The notes under the pieces: model-generated
What the model saw: only the letters and a program-made list of their open reading frames with translations
Told to the model about the DNA's origin: nothing
Database searches by the model: none
Made by a program: the position numbers and the translations under genes
From: Faucicola osloensis_D
GTDB taxonomy: Bacteria; Pseudomonadota; Gammaproteobacteria; Pseudomonadales; Moraxellaceae
Assembly: GCA_020041925.1 (NCBI GenBank)
Contig: CP083409.1
Reading direction: 5' to 3' (one strand)
DNA length: 64,000 bases
In this document: positions 8,414 through 17,110 of the stretch, in pieces
Layout: each line of letters opens with the position of its first letter
Position numbering within the stretch: the stretch's first letter is position 1

Positions 8414-9880
8414 ATGACAGTTGCTACTTTTGACCCAAAAGCACAGATTTCCAAAACTCAAAATTTGGTAACGCCAACGCTAGCGGTGAGTGTTGAACCC
8501 ACCATGCCACTAGCGGATACTCGTGTCAAACGCGTGTTTATCGAGACCCAAGGCTGTCAGATGAATGTGTATGACTCTGAAAAAATGGCGGATGTGCTAG
8601 GCGACTCCCATGGCATGGTGCTGACGGACAATCCTGAAGAAGCCGATGTGCTGCTCATGAATACCTGCTCGATTCGTGAAAAAGCGCAAGAAAAAGTATT
8701 TTCTGAACTCGGACGCTGGAAAAAGCTTAAAGAGAAAAACCCGAATTTGGTCATCGGTGTAGGTGGCTGCGTGGCGTCACAAGAAGGCGATAAAATCCAA
8801 AGCCGTGCCCCGCATGTCGATATGGTGTTTGGACCGCAAACCCTGCATCGCCTGCCAGAACTGTACGACCAATCCACCAAACAGCTGTATGTCAAACCCA
8901 AAAACCGTATCGGCGTCGTCGATGTGTCTTTCCCCAGTATTGAAAAATTTGACTTTTTACCCGAACCCAAAGTGGAAGGGTTTAAGGCGTTTGTATCCAT
9001 CATGGAAGGCTGCTCAAAATACTGCTCATTTTGCGTGGTTCCCTACACCCGCGGGGAAGAAATCTCGCGCCCCCTCGATGACGTACTTGCCGAGATTGAC
9101 AGCCTTGCTAGCCAAGGGGTACGTGAAGTAACACTATTGGGGCAAAACGTCAATGGCTACCGCGGCGAAAAACACGATGGTACGATTTGCCGTTTTAGTG
9201 AGTTATTGCATTATGTGGCACACGTTGACGGCATTGAGCGCATTCGCTATACCACCAGCCATCCACTGGAATTTAGCGATGATATCATTGAAGCGTATGC
9301 CAAAATACCAAAACTGGTATCCCACCTGCACCTACCTGTGCAAAGTGGTTCCAACGCTATCCTAGCCGCCATGAAGCGTAACCACACTATTGATATTTAC
9401 ATTGAGCAAATCCGCAAACTGCGCACCGTGCGCCCTGATATGTATTTATCAAGCGATTTTATTATCGGTTTTCCCAATGAAACCGACCAAGATTTCCAAG
9501 ATACGCTCAATCTTGCCAAAGATTTGGATTTTGACCATTCGTATAGCTTTATTTACTCTAAGCGCCCAGGTACGCCTGCGTCAGACTTGCCCGACAATGT
9601 TGATATAGCAACCAAAAAAGCCCGTTTGGCTGAGTTTCAAAAGGTGATTGTCGATTCGACTTGGGCAAAAACCCAAGGCATGGTGGGTCAAACTGTGCGT
9701 GTGTTGGTGGAGCAACATGGCGACCGCAATCCTGAATTTTTGATGGGGACGGCAGATAATACGCGAACGGTATTGTTCAAAGGCGATGACGCGTTGATTG
9801 GTAAACTGGTGATGGTGAAAGTCACACGTGCCATGAGTCCGCATTTGGTGGAAGGTGAGTTGATGGAAGTGTTGGGTTAA
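8414..9880 (+). CDS. miaB: tRNA-2-methylthio-N6-dimethylallyladenosine synthase MiaB
   Basis: Radical-SAM methylthiotransferase that adds the 2-methylthio group to i6A37 in tRNAs reading U-starting codons. The UPF0004 domain begins at TQGCQMNVYDSEKMAD and contributes three cluster Cys (in GCQMN, NTCSIREKA and GGCVASQEG). The radical-SAM cluster motif is CSKYCSFC, followed by PYTRGEE, and a C-terminal TRAM domain ends the 488-aa protein. An N-terminal extension of about 35 residues precedes the conserved core. A perfect TATAAT at 8371-8376 is a plausible -10 element. E. coli-like neighbours (ybeZ/ybeY) do not follow; an AT-rich orphan does. Confidence 0.96.
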   Translation: MTVATFDPKAQISKTQNLVTPTLAVSVEPTMPLADTRVKRVFIETQGCQMNVYDSEKMADVLGDSHGMVLTDNPEEADVLLMNTCSIREKAQEKVFSELGRWKKLKEKNPNLVIGVGGCVASQEGDKIQSRAPHVDMVFGPQTLHRLPELYDQSTKQLYVKPKNRIGVVDVSFPSIEKFDFLPEPKVEGFKAFVSIMEGCSKYCSFCVVPYTRGEEISRPLDDVLAEIDSLASQGVREVTLLGQNVNGYRGEKHDGTICRFSELLHYVAHVDGIERIRYTTSHPLEFSDDIIEAYAKIPKLVSHLHLPVQSGSNAILAAMKRNHTIDIYIEQIRKLRTVRPDMYLSSDFIIGFPNETDQDFQDTLNLAKDLDFDHSYSFIYSKRPGTPASDLPDNVDIATKKARLAEFQKVIVDSTWAKTQGMVGQTVRVLVEQHGDRNPEFLMGTADNTRTVLFKGDDALIGKLVMVKVTRAMSPHLVEGELMEVLG

Positions 9881-9881
9881 T

Positions 9882-9904
9882 TGGATAATATGTTTTATTA
9901 TCCA
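9882..9904 (+). terminator. Weak hairpin after miaB
   Basis: TGGATAATA (9882-9890), loop TGTTT, TATTATCCA (9896-9904), followed by TTCTTAATT. The 9-bp stem is perfect but AT-rich with a poor T-tract; it lies one base after the miaB stop. Confidence 0.4.
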
Positions 9905-9950
9905 TTCTTAATTACTAACTTAATTTGCGTAACAATTTTCAGAAATTAAT

Positions 9951-10724
9951 ATGAGAAAGCAATCTAAACCTTCTAATATCTTAAATACTTTAAAAGGGAG
10001 TTTGGAAGAATTTAAAAGTTCTTTTGATTGGGATAATTTCATTAAGGGATTGGATTATTTTAATAATCAGCTACCGTCTGATTTAGAAAAATTAATAACC
10101 GACTTAAGTAATAGAGGCTGGTTTATATATATTCTTGAAGGTGACTTTATAGATTTACCATCTAAGGTTAATGGATTGATAGGAAAATCTTCAGATGAAC
10201 AAGATGAATTTTTAGAAAATTATATTAGATTTAAAGCGGATGATTTCAAAAGACAGTTAATAGAAACATACCCTAATAGAGTTAATCAAATAAAAGATGC
10301 TTTTGACACTCATGATACTGGGAAATATTACTCTTCGATTCCAACTTTTATTTTACTAGCTGAAGGCATTGGAAGAGATTTATTACCTAATAAAATAGGA
10401 ATTTTTGAAAAATATTCTCAGAAGGCAAAAAATAATAAATCAGGACTCCCTAAAACTGATGACTTATTTGATAATTTCACATTTACTGACGAATTAGAAG
10501 AAGTTATTTTTACCCTATTTAGGATAAAAACGGAAATAACAGAAAACACAGATAAATATATAACTGCCGAAGATAAAAAAATTTTCAACCGTCATTTGAT
10601 TCTTCATGGATTGTCAGATAATTATGGCACTGAGGTAAATAGCCTTAAAGCTATTGCTTTAACTTATTTTGTCCATGAAGCCTTAAGTCATTATTTAGAG
10701 CGAGAAAAAGAAAATAAGCCATGA
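9951..10724 (+). CDS. AT-rich orphan with HEPN-like RX4H motif
   Basis: I do not recognise a named family. The 257-aa, Lys/Asp/Glu-rich, predominantly helical soluble protein has no signal or membrane segment. Near its C-terminus, residues 213-220 read NRHLILHG, giving Arg214-x4-His219. This RX4-6H arrangement, followed by an N/D-rich turn and SLKAIALTYFV helix, is what HEPN-domain RNases and related defence or toxin proteins show. Residues 125-140 (YYSSIPTFILLAEGI) resemble the helix preceding that motif in such proteins. Base composition is much more AT-rich than miaB and gspE on either side, suggesting acquisition. No antitoxin-like partner is adjacent. Confidence 0.6.
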   Translation: MRKQSKPSNILNTLKGSLEEFKSSFDWDNFIKGLDYFNNQLPSDLEKLITDLSNRGWFIYILEGDFIDLPSKVNGLIGKSSDEQDEFLENYIRFKADDFKRQLIETYPNRVNQIKDAFDTHDTGKYYSSIPTFILLAEGIGRDLLPNKIGIFEKYSQKAKNNKSGLPKTDDLFDNFTFTDELEEVIFTLFRIKTEITENTDKYITAEDKKIFNRHLILHGLSDNYGTEVNSLKAIALTYFVHEALSHYLEREKENKP

Positions 10725-10738
10725 AAATTTTTATAGGC

Positions 10739-12244
10739 TTAAACTTCAGTTTCTTTGGTCACCCGTAATACTTCTTCCAATGTAGTTTTCCCTGCCAATA
10801 CTTTTTTGAGTCCATCGGCGCGAATGGATGGTGTTTTGCTGCGGGCATAGCTTTCAAGCTCAAACTCCGCTGTTTGACTATGAATCAATTGTCGCAGTTT
10901 GTCATCCACAGGCACCACTTCATAAATCGCGGTACGTCCTCGAAATCCTGATTGATTGCATTTCTCACAGCCCACGGGTTTTGGCAGTTTAATCTCCCCG
11001 ACTTCGCCTATTTCAGTAAAAATCTGCGTTTGATAGCCATCGGCAAGCGTCCACGTGTGGCAATGCGGACACAAGGTACGCACTAGTCGCTGTGCCACCA
11101 CGCCAATGAGGCTCGATGACAACAAAAACGGTTCAACCCCCATATCTTGTAGTCGCGTCACCGCACCAATCGCCGTATTGGTATGCAGGGTCGAGAGTAC
11201 CAAGTGACCTGTGAGTGACGCTTGCACCGCAATTTCCGCAGTCTCTAAATCGCGAATCTCTCCCACCATGACCACGTCAGGGTCTTGGCGTAGCATGGCT
11301 CGCAAACTACGGGCAAAGGTCATATCCACTTTATTATTGACTTGGGTTTGCCCAATACCATCTAGCTGAAATTCAATCGGGTCTTCAGCGGTCAAAATAT
11401 TACGGGTGTTATCGTTCAAATCCGTTAAAGCCGCGTACAACGTCGTGGTTTTGCCCGAACCTGTCGGACCTGTGACAAGAATAATGCCATGCGGGCGATG
11501 GATTAAGCGTTTAAGCTCGCTATAATCATTGTCTGATAATCCCAAATAGGTCATATTTAACCGACCCGCTTGTTTATCCAAAAGCCGCATCACCACACGC
11601 TCACCAAAATTTGATGGTAAGGTCGATACCCGTACATCCACTTCTCGCCCAGCCAGACGTAGTGAGATGCGTCCATCTTGCGGTACCCGTTTTTCAGCGA
11701 TATCCAGTTTTGCCATCACTTTAATACGCGACACCAGTAGCGGTGACAGTTCTCGTTTTGGACTGACAATTTCTTTGAGCACCCCATCTATCCGAAAGCG
11801 CACCGATAGGCGTTTTTCAAAGGTTTCGATGTGAATATCTGAGGCGTTTAGGCGAATGGCTTCGGACAGCAGCGCGTTAATCAGCCGAATAATCGGTGCA
11901 TCATCTTCTTGGTCCATCAAGTCTTCCGTCTCAGGGACACTGTCAGCAAGACTAATCAAGTCGGGATGGTCTTCAAGCCCAGCGGCAATATGCTGAGATT
12001 CCCCTGTGTTGCCTGCATAGACAGCGGCTAACTGCTTTTCAAAATCGTCACTTTGCGCCATAGCAAAATTCAATGGCAGCGGCACCCCTGCTTGACTGGC
12101 AAAACGGTTAGCTTCGTTGATGGCTTCCATAGGGGTATCAGCCGTCATCAACAACGTCGGCGGGGCAGTCAACTCTTGCGAGTATTGCAACAGCAGTTGA
12201 TGACGTTTGGCAAAACTATAGGGCAAGGCAATCGGATTTAGCAT
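10739..12244 (-). CDS. gspE: Type II secretion ATPase GspE
   Basis: Cytoplasmic hexameric ATPase powering type II secretion. The start at 12244 gives MLNPIALPYSFAKRH, the usual GspE N-terminus; the longer frame reaching 12394 would run into the thiG promoter. Visible motifs are Walker A GPTGSGKTTTLYAAL, the Asp box, Walker B MLRQDPDVVMVGEIRD, the His box GHLVLSTLHTN, and the tetracysteine zinc module (CPHC ... CEKC) before GFRGRTAIYEV. No other gsp gene is adjacent, as in other Moraxellaceae where T2SS genes are scattered. PilB is the main alternative, but the N-terminus argues against it. It probably serves the lipase encoded at 54.1 kb. Confidence 0.87.
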   Translation of the reverse strand: MLNPIALPYSFAKRHQLLLQYSQELTAPPTLLMTADTPMEAINEANRFASQAGVPLPLNFAMAQSDDFEKQLAAVYAGNTGESQHIAAGLEDHPDLISLADSVPETEDLMDQEDDAPIIRLINALLSEAIRLNASDIHIETFEKRLSVRFRIDGVLKEIVSPKRELSPLLVSRIKVMAKLDIAEKRVPQDGRISLRLAGREVDVRVSTLPSNFGERVVMRLLDKQAGRLNMTYLGLSDNDYSELKRLIHRPHGIILVTGPTGSGKTTTLYAALTDLNDNTRNILTAEDPIEFQLDGIGQTQVNNKVDMTFARSLRAMLRQDPDVVMVGEIRDLETAEIAVQASLTGHLVLSTLHTNTAIGAVTRLQDMGVEPFLLSSSLIGVVAQRLVRTLCPHCHTWTLADGYQTQIFTEIGEVGEIKLPKPVGCEKCNQSGFRGRTAIYEVVPVDDKLRQLIHSQTAEFELESYARSKTPSIRADGLKKVLAGKTTLEEVLRVTKETEV

Positions 12245-12411
12245 AGGTATTATCGAATGAAATAAGCCAAGAAAAGATGCGTTCCATTGTAGCTTATCAA
12301 CAGCACAAATCCTACCAAGGTGCACAAAAAGACCCTGAGTCAGGCTATATTTTGTTATACTAAAGCATTTTTTACTGATTGATAACCATGACAATCAAAA
12401 TCTAAAAAGGG

Positions 12412-13254
12412 ATGACAATGACCCAAACCACTTTAACTCAAAATCCTGAAACCCAAAATACGCTGACTGCCCCAAACGACCTCCTACACATTGGTTCGCG
12501 CACGTTTACCTCTCGTTTGCTCGTCGGTACTGGCAAATATACAGATTTGGCACAAACAGGCGAAGCCATCGCTGCCAGCGGGGCGCAAATCGTCACTGTC
12601 GCCATTCGGCGCGTGAATATCGGGCAGAAAAAAGATGAACCCAATCTACTCGATGTGATTTCTCCCGAAAAATACACCATTTTGCCTAACACCGCTGGCT
12701 GTTTTGACGCGGCTAGCGCCGTTCGTACCTGTCAATTAGCGCGTGAATTGTTGGATGGGCACAACCTTGTCAAACTTGAAGTATTGGGCGATGAAAAAAA
12801 TCTGTATCCCAACGTCATCGAAACCGTCAAAGCGGCTAAGACGTTGATTGATGATGGCTTTGATGTGATGGTGTACACCTCAGATGACCCGATTGTTGCC
12901 AAAGAACTAGAGAGCATGGGCTGTGTGGCGATTATGCCATTGGGCAGTTTGATTGGCTCAGGCTTAGGGCTATTAAATCGCCATACCTTAAGTCTAATCA
13001 TTGAGCAGACCCAAGTGCCTGTTTTGGTGGATGCAGGCGTGGGTACCGCCAGTGATGCCGCCATTGCCTTGGAATTAGGCTGTGATGGTGTGCTGATGAA
13101 CACCGCGATTGCTCATGCACAAAACCCTGTATTGATGGCGTCTGCCATGAAACATGCGGTGATGGCTGGACGTGAAGCCTTTTTGGCGGGTCGTATGCCA
13201 GCGCGTTATATGGCACAAGCTAGCTCGCCACAGACTGGCTATTTTTTCCGCTAA
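12412..13254 (+). CDS. thiG: Thiazole synthase ThiG
   Basis: Forms the thiazole phosphate moiety of thiamine from DXP, dehydroglycine/glycine imine and ThiS-thiocarboxylate. A 20-residue N-terminal extension precedes the TIM barrel (IGSRTFTSRLLVGTGKY). The Schiff-base Lys is in LVKLEVLGD, and phosphate-binding loops follow in MPLGSLIGSGLG and VDAGVGTASDAA. The start ATG at 12412 has AAAAAGGG just upstream. The sulfur carrier gene thiS is not adjacent, although it commonly is. I find no TPP riboswitch in the 160-bp leader. The acyltransferase gene follows after 28 bp and may be co-transcribed. Dxs, which supplies DXP, is encoded at 45.7 kb. Confidence 0.95.
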   Translation: MTMTQTTLTQNPETQNTLTAPNDLLHIGSRTFTSRLLVGTGKYTDLAQTGEAIAASGAQIVTVAIRRVNIGQKKDEPNLLDVISPEKYTILPNTAGCFDAASAVRTCQLARELLDGHNLVKLEVLGDEKNLYPNVIETVKAAKTLIDDGFDVMVYTSDDPIVAKELESMGCVAIMPLGSLIGSGLGLLNRHTLSLIIEQTQVPVLVDAGVGTASDAAIALELGCDGVLMNTAIAHAQNPVLMASAMKHAVMAGREAFLAGRMPARYMAQASSPQTGYFFR

Positions 13255-13282
13255 TTTATTATTTCATACTTAAGGACATCGC

Positions 13283-14641
13283 ATGCGTCTGCTCACCGCC
13301 ATTGACCAGTTATTTATCTTACTTGAAAATCGCAATCAGCCGATGCACATTGGTGGGCTGTTCTTGTTTGAGATTCCCGATGGCGCAAGCGATACCTTTG
13401 TCAGTGATTTGGTGCAGCAGATGGTCACGCAAAAGACGCCGCCGAGTTTTCCGTTTAACCAAGTGTTATATCATCTAGCATGGTGGAAAACCGATGAAAA
13501 TTTTGAAGTCGACCATCATTTTCGCCATATCGCCCTGCCCAAACCGGCACGCATCCGTGAGCTATTGACCTATGTATCTCAAGAGCACAGCAAATTACTC
13601 AATCGTGCCAAACCGATGTGGGAATGTCACATCATCGAAGGGATTGAAGGCAATCGTTTTGCGTTGTATTTTAAGATTCACCATTCTATGGTCGATGGGA
13701 TAGCGGCGATTCGTTTGGTGAAAAAATCGCTATCAGAATCGCCAACCGAGCGTATTAGCTTGCCAATTTGGTCGCTAATGACCCGCCATCGTCACCAACT
13801 CGATGCGTTGATACCAGAAGATAAATCCCTTCTACGTGTCGTCAAAGAGCAAGCGCTCGCTATCCCACCCGCCATCAAAGCTTTAGGTAAAAATGTGGTA
13901 GAGCGATTTCACAAAGACTACATTACCACCACCCAAGCGCCAGATAGCCCCCTCAACCAACCGGTATCAAGCTCACGGCGTATCTCTGCCCAATCTTATG
14001 AGCTTATTCGTTTTCAAACCATCGCCAAACATTACGCTGTGACCGTCAATGATGTGATTTTGGCGATTTGTTCGGGCGCGTTACGCCGTTATTTGCTCGA
14101 TATGAATGGCTTACCCAAAAAACCATTGATCGCTTTTGTACCCTTATCCCTGCGCGATGACAACGATAGCGCAAGCCAACACGTTGGCAATCAAATTACC
14201 TTTATTTTAGCCAATCTTGCCACCCACCTTGCCGACCCTGTGGCACGGTTAAAGACGATTAATGGCAGCACCAAAAATAGTAAAAAACGCTTTTCACGGA
14301 TGAAGCAAGCCTCATCGATTATTTATAGTGGGGTGGCTTATAGCCGTTCAGGATTGCAGGTACTTACGGGTCTGTTTCCCGATTATCGCGGTTTTAACTT
14401 GATTATCTCAAATGTACCAGGCTCGCATCAGCCTTTGTATTGGCAAGGGGCAAAACTGCAGGCACTGTATCCTGCCTCGATTGTGCTCAATGACCAAGCG
14501 ATGAATATCACTTTGTGTACTTACGTGGATAAAATCGAGTTTTGTATCGTCACCTGTAGCCAAATATTGCCCCATAGCCAACGATTACTCACTTATATGG
14601 AAGAGGAACTCAAGCAGTTTGAATCGCTCATCAGCAACTAG
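13283..14641 (+). CDS. Wax ester synthase / diacylglycerol acyltransferase
   Basis: Bifunctional WS/DGAT-type enzyme esterifying acyl-CoA to fatty alcohols or diacylglycerol for storage lipids. The 452-aa length fits. The N-terminal acyltransferase half contains the catalytic motif HHSMVDG (about residues 132-138), and the C-terminal half carries the DUF1298 signature NLIISNVPGS. The N-terminal MHIGGLFLFE is also characteristic. Such enzymes are common in Acinetobacter (AtfA) and relatives. It lies 28 bp after thiG and ends at a strong bidirectional terminator. Substrate preference cannot be read from sequence. Confidence 0.9.
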   Translation: MRLLTAIDQLFILLENRNQPMHIGGLFLFEIPDGASDTFVSDLVQQMVTQKTPPSFPFNQVLYHLAWWKTDENFEVDHHFRHIALPKPARIRELLTYVSQEHSKLLNRAKPMWECHIIEGIEGNRFALYFKIHHSMVDGIAAIRLVKKSLSESPTERISLPIWSLMTRHRHQLDALIPEDKSLLRVVKEQALAIPPAIKALGKNVVERFHKDYITTTQAPDSPLNQPVSSSRRISAQSYELIRFQTIAKHYAVTVNDVILAICSGALRRYLLDMNGLPKKPLIAFVPLSLRDDNDSASQHVGNQITFILANLATHLADPVARLKTINGSTKNSKKRFSRMKQASSIIYSGVAYSRSGLQVLTGLFPDYRGFNLIISNVPGSHQPLYWQGAKLQALYPASIVLNDQAMNITLCTYVDKIEFCIVTCSQILPHSQRLLTYMEEELKQFESLISN

Positions 14642-14663
14642 GCTAATGCAAACTTTGACAATA

Positions 14664-14690
14664 AAAAAACGGCAGTGACTGCCGTTTTTT
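14664..14690. terminator. Bidirectional terminator between acyltransferase and gltL
   Basis: AAAAAACGGCAG, loop TGA, CTGCCGTTTTTT; symmetrical A- and T-runs serve both converging transcripts. Confidence 0.9.
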
Positions 14691-14714
14691 AATGAAATAA
14701 ACTTTATTTTATAT

Positions 14715-15533
14715 TTAGTGATTTAAGATTTTTGACAAGAAATCTTTCGCGCGTTCGCTACGCGCACCGGCGAAGAATTCTTCACGGCTACAGTTTTCAA
14801 CGATATGACCTTGATCCATAAAGATAATACGGTTGGCGACTTGGCGCGCAAAGCCCATTTCGTGGGTCACACACATCATGGTCATGCCCTCATTAGCAAG
14901 CTCAATCATCACCTCAAGCACCTCTTGAATCATCTCAGGGTCAAGCGCGGAAGTTGGCTCATCAAATAGCATTGCAATCGGGTCCATACTGAGCGCACGC
15001 GCAATTGCTACCCGTTGCTGCTGACCGCCTGACAATTCGGCAGGGTATTTTTTGGCATGCGCTGACAGACCCACGCGGTCGAGATAACCCAAGCCTTTTT
15101 TCTGCGCTTCAGACTGACTACGACCCAATACTTTGATTTGTGCCAAGGTCAAGTTTTCTAAGATGGATAAATGCGGAAACAGTTCGAAATGCTGAAATAC
15201 CATCCCTACCCGGCTTCGTAGTTTTGGCAAGTCGGTTTCTTTGGCGCCGACCGACATGCCATCAATCAAGATTTCACCTTGTTGAAAGGCTTCAAGCCCA
15301 TTGACGGTTTTGATTAAAGTTGATTTACCGCTACCTGATGGACCACAGATAACGGTCACATCGCCTTTGTGCACATGCGCGGTACAGTCGGTCAATACTT
15401 GAAAGTCGCCATACCATTTACTGATTTTGTTGACATTAATCATGATATCGGGACTGGCGTGTCCACTGTTTGATACCAAGCCACCAAATTCGTTGAGCCA
15501 GGTGGTTTCATCAATTTTAGTAACTACTGACAT
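14715..15533 (-). CDS. gltL: Glutamate/aspartate-type ABC transporter ATPase
   Basis: Cytoplasmic ATPase of a polar amino-acid importer. Walker A GPSGSGKST, Q-loop MVFQHFELFPH, signature LSGGQQQR, Walker B AMLFDEPTSALD and the switch His in CVTHEMGFA are all intact. The conserved core starts at INVNKISKWYGDFQVLTDC; about 30 residues precede it, longer than E. coli GltL, so an internal start is possible. It is the last gene of a four-gene operon (binding protein, two permeases, ATPase), 26 bp after the second permease. Confidence 0.9.
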   Translation of the reverse strand: MSVVTKIDETTWLNEFGGLVSNSGHASPDIMINVNKISKWYGDFQVLTDCTAHVHKGDVTVICGPSGSGKSTLIKTVNGLEAFQQGEILIDGMSVGAKETDLPKLRSRVGMVFQHFELFPHLSILENLTLAQIKVLGRSQSEAQKKGLGYLDRVGLSAHAKKYPAELSGGQQQRVAIARALSMDPIAMLFDEPTSALDPEMIQEVLEVMIELANEGMTMMCVTHEMGFARQVANRIIFMDQGHIVENCSREEFFAGARSERAKDFLSKILNH

Positions 15534-15559
15534 GTTATTATTCCTTTATTCAATATTGA

Positions 15560-16231
15560 TTAAGCCATGCGAAAGCGTTTGCGTAGGTGGTTGACAGCGG
15601 TCGATGCGGTTAGACTGACCACAAAATAAAACGCCCCTGCCAGCAAGATATAGGGGGTGAGTAGCCCCATCAAGTCACCGCGCACGTATGAGGCTCGGAA
15701 GAAATCCACCAAGCCAATCGCAAACACCAAGGTGGTATCTTGGAACAAAATAATCGACTGCTGTAGAAGTAGTGGAAACATCTTGCGAAACGCTTGTGGC
15801 AAAATAATAAAGCGCATGGTCTGACCATAAGTCATACCCAAGGCTTTAGCAGCATTGACCTGTCCTTTGCCAATTGACTGGATACCTGCACGTACAATCT
15901 CAGAAAAATATGCGGCTTCAAACACCATAAATGCCACCACACACGAAGTAAACGCCGTATCCAACGTCAAATACGTGCCCGTCACCAAGTTATACACCAT
16001 CGGCACAGCAAAATAAAACCAAAGCAATACCAACAGCAGCGGCACTGAACGGAAAAAGTTGACATACAGCTTGGCAGGCACGGCTAAAATTTTTATCCCT
16101 GATAACCGCATTAAGGCTAGAATCGTACCCAGCGCCAAACCGCCAATGATAGCTAAAAACAACACTTTGAAGGTGATCCATAAGCCACCCATCAACCCTG
16201 GCATTGCGGCTTGTAATTCCATCATATTCAT
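15560..16231 (-). CDS. gltK: Glutamate/aspartate-type ABC transporter permease
   Basis: A 223-aa inner-membrane permease of the HisM/GltK family. About five hydrophobic segments are visible, along with the ATPase-coupling EAA loop AAYFSEIVRAGIQSIGKGQVNAAKALGM. Its start overlaps the preceding permease stop by 4 bp, indicating translational coupling. It forms the membrane channel with GltJ. Confidence 0.9.
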   Translation of the reverse strand: MNMMELQAAMPGLMGGLWITFKVLFLAIIGGLALGTILALMRLSGIKILAVPAKLYVNFFRSVPLLLVLLWFYFAVPMVYNLVTGTYLTLDTAFTSCVVAFMVFEAAYFSEIVRAGIQSIGKGQVNAAKALGMTYGQTMRFIILPQAFRKMFPLLLQQSIILFQDTTLVFAIGLVDFFRASYVRGDLMGLLTPYILLAGAFYFVVSLTASTAVNHLRKRFRMA

Positions 16232-17001
16232 GCGCCACCCCCATCGATTTGACCTTTGATGCGTAATTTTTTCTCAAGCCAAGTCATAAAATAAATCAAC
16301 ACCAAATTAAACAATAAATAAATAATCGTGGTAAAGGTATACACCTCGATATTGTTTTGGGTATATTCACTGATAGTTTTGGTTTGGCTAATCAGCTCAG
16401 TAACCCCGACCAATGAAGCGACCGAGGCATTCTTAAAACAGTTGGTAAGCTCAGAGCTCATCGGTGGTAAAATCACCCGAAATGCCTGTGGCAAGACGAT
16501 ATGACGATACGTCTGGGGCAAGGTAAACCCAAGCGCATAGGCAGCATTGGTCTGCCCTTTTGGCAATGATTCAATGCCCGTACGTACTTGCTCTACAATA
16601 CGCGCCGCAGTAAATAACCCAAGACCAATACTTGCTGAAATAACTGCCGAGGTATTTGGGTCTAACTCTTGAAACCACCATTTTTGCAAGGCAGGTGTCA
16701 GCCAAGTAGGTGCCACATAAAACCAGAAGAATAACTGTATTAATAGCGGAATGTTACGAAAAAAACTCACATAAGCCGTACCAATCGCTCTGGCAGTTTT
16801 GTTTGGTAAAGTACGCATAATACCTAAAATCGTACCGATAATTAAGGCAATCAGCCAGCCACTCCCACCAATGACCAACAGCCATTTAAAGCCTGTCAAT
16901 AGCCACTGCCAGTAGACTTCGTTGCCTACGCCTGTTGGTTGCAGCAACACGCCCCAATTCCAACTATAATTCATTGCCACCCCCAAAATCCTGTCTAGCA
17001 A
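16228..17001 (-). CDS. gltJ: Glutamate/aspartate-type ABC transporter permease
   Basis: A 257-aa permease and partner of GltK. The N-terminal MNYSWNWGVLLQP resembles E. coli GltJ, so the functional start may be the Met at residue 10 rather than the first Met. The EAA loop reads ARIVEQVRTGIESLPKGQTNAAYALG. It is separated from the binding-protein gene by about 110 bp containing an 11-bp stem, which likely reduces permease expression relative to the binding protein. Confidence 0.9.
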   Translation of the reverse strand: MLDRILGVAMNYSWNWGVLLQPTGVGNEVYWQWLLTGFKWLLVIGGSGWLIALIIGTILGIMRTLPNKTARAIGTAYVSFFRNIPLLIQLFFWFYVAPTWLTPALQKWWFQELDPNTSAVISASIGLGLFTAARIVEQVRTGIESLPKGQTNAAYALGFTLPQTYRHIVLPQAFRVILPPMSSELTNCFKNASVASLVGVTELISQTKTISEYTQNNIEVYTFTTIIYLLFNLVLIYFMTWLEKKLRIKGQIDGGGA

Positions 17002-17020
17002 ATTGATTTACCCAAAAACT

Positions 17021-17063
17021 AAAACTGACGTAACCACAATTGATAGGTGATGACGTCAGTTTT
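17021..17063 (-). terminator. Intercistronic hairpin between gltI and gltJ
   Basis: AAAACTGACGT (17021-17031) pairs perfectly with ACGTCAGTTTT (17053-17063) around a 21-nt loop. On the minus strand it is followed by a T-rich stretch. It sits between the stop of the binding-protein gene and the first permease gene, the classical place for an attenuator or a 3'-stabilising structure that raises binding-protein yield. Confidence 0.6.
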
Positions 17064-17110
17064 ATGTTGGATAGTAACCTTCCTAACCTAGTTTGTTGTT
17101 ATCCCATCAA

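Noticed and set aside
8557..9003. 148-aa antisense frame in miaB
   Set aside because: Codon-periodicity shadow of miaB; no motif.
12053..12394. Extension of GspE to a start at 12394
   Set aside because: It adds 50 unrelated residues, removes the promoter space of thiG, and the family N-terminus begins exactly at the Met at 12244.
12245..12411. TPP riboswitch before thiG
   Set aside because: An ACCCTGAG word is present, but the conserved paired elements of the TPP aptamer cannot be recognised around it.
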